The notes under the pieces were generated by a model. That model ran no database searches. It was not told the origin of the DNA and worked only from the letters and a program-made list of their open reading frames with translations. Shown here one piece after another: positions 59,351 through 64,000 of a stretch of DNA of 64,000 nucleotides; within the stretch, counting starts at the first letter, position 1; every line of letters begins with the position of its first letter. The position numbers and the translations under genes are program-made. The stretch comes from Gymnogyps californianus (Eukaryota; Chordata; Aves; Accipitriformes; Cathartidae): the NCBI RefSeq assembly GCF_018139145.2, contig NC_059482.1, positions 6,646,294 through 6,710,293 on the forward strand, in the 5' to 3' direction.

Positions 59351-62332
59351 CATTAGTATATTAGGAATCTAATAAATTGACTAACAAGCATTTGATGAAA
59401 AATAGCTGTACCATCCGTTACAGTTATCATCACAGCCAACAAGGCTACTGGGGTTGGGATTTTGAAGGCACCAGCTGCTGATAAAAGAGATGTTGCCGTG
59501 CTGTGCCATGCTCTCAGTGGCATCTCCCTCAGTAACTGTGCGTCGTAACAAACTCTCAGCAAGACATAGGACCCTCTTTACTTAAGCTTCCCTCTGCTTC
59601 TTCATGACACTTATGAGGATTTAAACCATTGCAGCCTTACTCAGTCTCGTCTTTTCCCTTTCCACTGCAGAAAGTAGGATGCTGGGATGGTGGAGAAAAG
59701 TCTTCTGACAATCCAGCACTGAATGAGTTTCTCTGCCTGGGAAGGAGCTGGAGTAGACACTTTCTGTTACACGGCTCAGCACTGTTCAAACATCTGAGAC
59801 TGCGTTCACGTTCACAATCTGTAAACTTTAAGCTTGTTAATTATGATCAAAAACATAAGGCTAAAGGACCAAGAAGGCTTTGGCTATATTCACATTCAGC
59901 AGATAGGCACTGCGTTATTTAATGTCATGCAATCAACTTAGTTTCAGCAGTGGCTCCGAGTCCTACTTCTAACTCAGGGTCCTAGTGGAAAAATTAAAAG
60001 TCAGGAAATGAATCTTCATACAGCACTTCACCTGTGTCATTCACTGCTTTGCTGGATATTTAAGAAGCCCAATTCCTTTTATGAGTAAAACTGATGACCC
60101 CCCCTCATGCAAACATCCTCCCTGTCTGGGCAGGAGCAAGCACCCGACACATTCAAACCCACAGGACCTGCAAACCCAAAGCCGGGTAACTAAACCCCAG
60201 GGTTAACTGCGTCCGGAGCCCTGAGGGAAGGTTTGGCCGCTCTCGCCAGCAAGCCCCACACTGCCCATCTGATGCACTGTGGGTGCTCGCCACTCCTCCT
60301 TCCAGCGCCAGGGAAAGGATGGCACATGGCGCACCGCAGCTACACTCTGTCCTGGCAAAGCCTGTGTGAGTAAATTACGTCTTTTCAGGCTAATTAATTC
60401 TAGTAAGAGCAATATACCCTTACATTCAAGTTTCAGAAATCTTCTGTGTGCCGCTTAATTTGTTTAAAGTAGAGAGGAACCCAATTCATTATAAATGCCC
60501 ATTTATCGTCTGCCGACAAATCCCAGCGAACACTTTTAAAACTACGCACGCGTAAGAAAAGCTCCTTCTGTTCCTTCCCAAATTGCATTTCTGCTTTTAC
60601 CTGAGACATTTGCAAGATCCCCCAACTCTGTCAACAGTCGCTCTCCAGTTTTGTTTAGCTTATCATCAACAGACTCTGCTTTTGTGAGTGGACAAGTCAT
60701 TTGAGTGTGCACCACAGTTATAATGGCCTGACTGACAGCTCAGCCAGATAAACACGAGAGAATAACAGACGTAGGAACAATCTGGGTATTCATTTTGTCC
60801 GTTCAACCGGGTTGAAAGGATTTGCCAGCCAAGGGCACAACACTTCAGGCTAATTTGCTCAGCCAAAGCACTGCCGGAGTGTAAGGCTGCAAGCAGATGA
60901 CTGATGTTGGGGAGATCGGCGTCCCCAGATGAGGTACTTATTATTCACCTCTGCCTCACGGGAAATGAAAGCACTATTTATTCAAAGCATCCATTTGAAA
61001 GAGGAAAACATATAGAAATGAACTTTGTTACAAAACTTGAACCCTTCTCACTGCTTCCCGGCTTCTGCATTAATTCCAGCTTCTTGTCCTCGTCCACGTT
61101 GTCCTGCACACTGCAGCATTTCTCTTTCCTTGCTTCCTCTTTCCCCCTATACGTTTGCTTCTCCTTTCCTTCTTACATACCTTCCTTAGCCTTGTCTCTT
61201 GCTTTGCAGTTTTGATCCTATACCTGAAACCGAGTACCTTTTCTTTGCTGTACATCTTCCATTTTAATGTTATACTCGCTCAGCTTTGCAAACCTCAGAG
61301 GCTCAACTCTATTTTCACAGTGTCTGGTATAGGTGGGTATAGCCACGAGCTAGCGATGCGCCACATCAGTCACCACACCGTTATGGAGCCAAGCAATGCA
61401 GGACCAGTGAAATGACGATGGTGTCCTTGTTAAGGAAAGTTGCCTCTTGCACATTTTAAGCATCCTGTGTTTAGAGTGACAGAGCCACAAGTCCACCTGC
61501 TAATCATGTAAAAATAAATGATGGGTAGAACAGCCAAGCTTGTATTAAGAAAAGGTAAACACTGCTTTGACGTATTCCCTCAAGCAAGCAAAGAAAATAA
61601 TAACAGTTTGCAGTGGAGGTTTGCAAGTTTGCTCCCATTAATTAAGTTCCATTTTCCAGCATGTCGAGTTTTAAGTCATTTTCTCCAGGATTGATTTCAA
61701 CACCTCTTTTCTCCCACCAAAGAGCAAAGGCCAAAACCTGCTCTCGGTGACAGCAGCACAACTCTACTGGCTTCAGCAAACTGTGGAGCTGAGACACAAG
61801 GGGTAGCGGTGCCGTGGTAAACCCCTGAGCATTTCAGGAGGCAGGCGGCCCGGAGGAGCACCCACAGCCCAAGCGCAGCAGGCTGGGAACAACGGCCCTC
61901 GCAGAGGTGACGCTCTAACAGCCTCAGACACATCACGGGAGGAATGTAAAGTGCACCTGACATTTCTTTTGATCTACTCCTAAGAAGCATTAAAAGGCAC
62001 ATTAATGTGCCGCTTTAGTGCGTGTTCAATGTGATAGTTGGAGACATAACTGAGCCTTTCACAAAAGTCTAATTGGGGAGAAGAATAAACTTATTGTTTC
62101 CTCCTGTGGACATGCACCCTAGAACATAGGCAGAGTTGACATTTGCATGAAGTATGTTGCCATTTTGCATTTTAAATCCAGGCATGCTAAATGTAGGTTG
62201 AATGATCACTTTGATTATTATTAGGAAATCAGTACATGTCCAACAGTAATTCTACAGATGCAGTAACTGATATTGCCCAGCGGCAGGTTATCTTTCTCTA
62301 ATGCTACCAAACACTGAAATTCAAATATAGAA

Positions 62333-62367
62333 GTGTGTATGTGTATATTTACATACATATATATAAA
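62333..62367. repeat. TA/TG low-complexity tract
   Basis: A short run of 'gtgtatgtgtatatttacat' and 'acatatatataaat' type sequence in the WWOX intron. Confidence 0.8.
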
Positions 62368-64000
62368 TTGCTCACTTAAAATATCAAGTGAACACTAATA
62401 AACTATCTGAGCATACAGCTCCTACAGCTGCCTTTCATGCAATTGTTTTGTATTGCTCACACAGATCCTCACATACAAATCATATTCACATTCAGTAACA
62501 GAGTTTTGTGCATTGAGCTAACGATACTTCTTGACCTCATTAGACTACGAAGCACCTTTGCATCTCTGTGCTTTCAGTTGCCACGTCAAATTTCCTTTGC
62601 TCTTCTAAGACAACCACACAATGAAGAAACTGCAACAACAAACCAAGTAACAAAGAAAAAAGGAATGTAAAAAGAGAACATTCCTACCCAGGTTAATCAA
62701 TAGCAGAATAAAGGGAGCAAAGAAAGTCAGATACAAGTTCCATAGTGGAGGTAAGGTGAGGAACGACATTACTGGGGCATCCTAAATTTTGCTGAAGACT
62801 GCTCACTCCTTGCTCCTCTTTCTATCAGCTTAGGTGTATGTTTGCACATCTGGGCAGACCTATATTCAGCTGAACTCTATTTTCTTCTCTGTGTAATGCT
62901 CTTTCTTACATCTGTTATGCTGATAATTTACGTGTCCCTGATTAGCTCTATGCAACTCCCTCAATGCTTTATCCCTGGAAGGATTAGAGGGTTTATGCTG
63001 CCTTCTTCATTTGTCTGCAGCACCTCTTTCCAGCCTCAGCTAGGCTCCTTGGATAGCATTCTGTGCTGCAGTACTAATGATGCCAATACTGTTATACTAA
63101 AACATGCACCTCTTAAACTCTTTTGGCAAAAGACAGGCTAATCTGCGAGAACCATTATCTTCCTTTTCTTGAAGATCTCACTCAATCTAGCCACAAAAAT
63201 TGTAATGCAAGGGAAGAGGAAGCTGAGAAACGGGAGCCCCGAGCACCCCGCTGCTCAGCTCGGTGTCCTGGCGCTAACCAAAAAGCATGAACCTGCACTG
63301 CCAACACACGCCAAGTCCAATGCAAGAAAACAGTGTGTCCTGACCAAGTTAGGCAGGTAGATAAAAAAAAAAAAAGATTAGGGAAGGCAACTGCTCTGGG
63401 TACATAACAGATGGATGCAGAGGTCTTTTGGATCATGCAGGTGGAAACCCTTGCAATTCTGTTCCTGTTGTACAATATTTATAAGACACCATCAGTTATT
63501 TCTAGCTGGTACCAACTCAGGATTAAAGGAAGTCCCTTTCTAAGCCCACACATGCCACGCAATGCTTCAAAACCACTTTGAGGCTCTTCCTATCACTGCT
63601 TTTGGATGTCCACATCTTTTCTTGACACTAGCGTGATTTTCTTCTTACAAACAAGCTAACATCATTCCCACCAGAAAGATGAAAGACAGTTTTTCTTTGG
63701 GCTACTCCTCTGGCTGACGTTCAAGATGGTTTCTGATGAATCCATCTTGAAAAGTGGGAAAAGGAGGGAATCCCACTGGAACTTCAATAAATTGTTTGTC
63801 CTACATGAAAAAATTTGAAACACAAAACAAACTTATAGAAAACTCCAGGATTTCAGCTGGAGTACACAAGGGTTTCGTAGACCTTCCTTTTAAATTATCT
63901 CCTTAAACAGATATTTAAGAAGCAGCCAATGTTGGAAATTTAGCTTTTGCAATATTTGGACCTGTACCCCTTTCAAAAAATGCAGCCAAAGCTTTCCTGA

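Larger units (their letters stand above)
47441..64000 (-). other. WWOX: WWOX last intron (intron 8), 3' portion, truncated by window edge
   Basis: All sequence to the right of the exon 9 acceptor must be intron of WWOX if the gene structure is conserved. In amniotes this intron is several hundred kilobases long and is the core of a common fragile site in humans. The 16.5 kb here holds one CR1 fragment, one MIR, several A/T homopolymers, TA-rich islands and a few long motif-rich AT blocks. Open frames up to 164 codons occur on both strands (for example 52214-52708), but none resembles a known protein or has convincing splice sites. I saw no second exon. Confidence 0.85.

Noticed and set aside
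1..64000. CRISPR arrays, operons, prokaryotic elements, viral or endogenous retroviral genes
   Set aside because: No regularly spaced repeats, no gag/pol/env-like frames or LTR pairs, and the splice structure and repeats are those of a vertebrate nuclear genome.

Overview
This is nuclear DNA from a vertebrate, most likely a bird. It has one recognisable protein-coding exon in 64 kb and many long stretches of non-coding DNA. Interspersed repeats are few and mostly old: CR1-type LINE 3' ends, which are typical of sauropsids, and degraded MIR-type SINEs. There are no bacterial-style genes. Nearly every open frame is under about 160 codons and none is supported as a gene.

The anchor is on the minus strand at 47211-47399. 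Read from its splice acceptor, this exon encodes 62 residues ending in a stop codon. I recognise them as the C-terminus of WWOX, the WW domain-containing oxidoreductase, including the block [13 protein letters not shown] and the tail LSERLIQER. This is the last coding exon (exon 9 in the human gene). Everything to its right (47400-64000) is therefore the 3' end of the very long last intron of WWOX, counterpart of the intron that holds the human FRA16D fragile region. Everything to its left is the WWOX 3' UTR (from 47210 down to perhaps 46.5 kb), then intergenic DNA. In other amniotes the next gene in that direction is MAF, transcribed towards WWOX. If synteny holds, positions 1 to about 46500 are the WWOX-MAF intergenic desert. 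MAF itself is not in the window.

Layout: 1-16850 is mostly featureless intergenic DNA with an old CR1 3' end (4169-4411) and an AT-rich block with a 14-bp palindrome (9410-9680). 16850-31000 has homeodomain-motif-rich blocks, MIR fragments on both strands (17890, 25198, 30300) and another LINE-like 3' end (26785). 31000-39500 is AT-rich with microsatellites. 39540-42100 is the most enhancer-like segment: CpG-dense patches at 39567-39672 and 40493-40532 flank sequence rich in FOX, SOX, MEIS/TGIF and homeodomain motifs. 44361-44490 is a nearly pure purine tract. 46567-47440 holds the WWOX 3' UTR, last exon and acceptor, with a T20 homopolymer as polypyrimidine tract. 47441-64000 is intron, with a clear minus-strand CR1 (50141), a 20-bp tandem duplication (52095), a well-preserved MIR (54108), TA-rich islands (55927, 62333) and a candidate conserved block (50440-50880).

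I found no previously undescribed molecular system. The items most worth checking are the WWOX acceptor homopolymer, the CpG/motif-rich segment around 39.5-40.6 kb, the polypurine tract and the candidate conserved blocks, all judged by eye without alignment.
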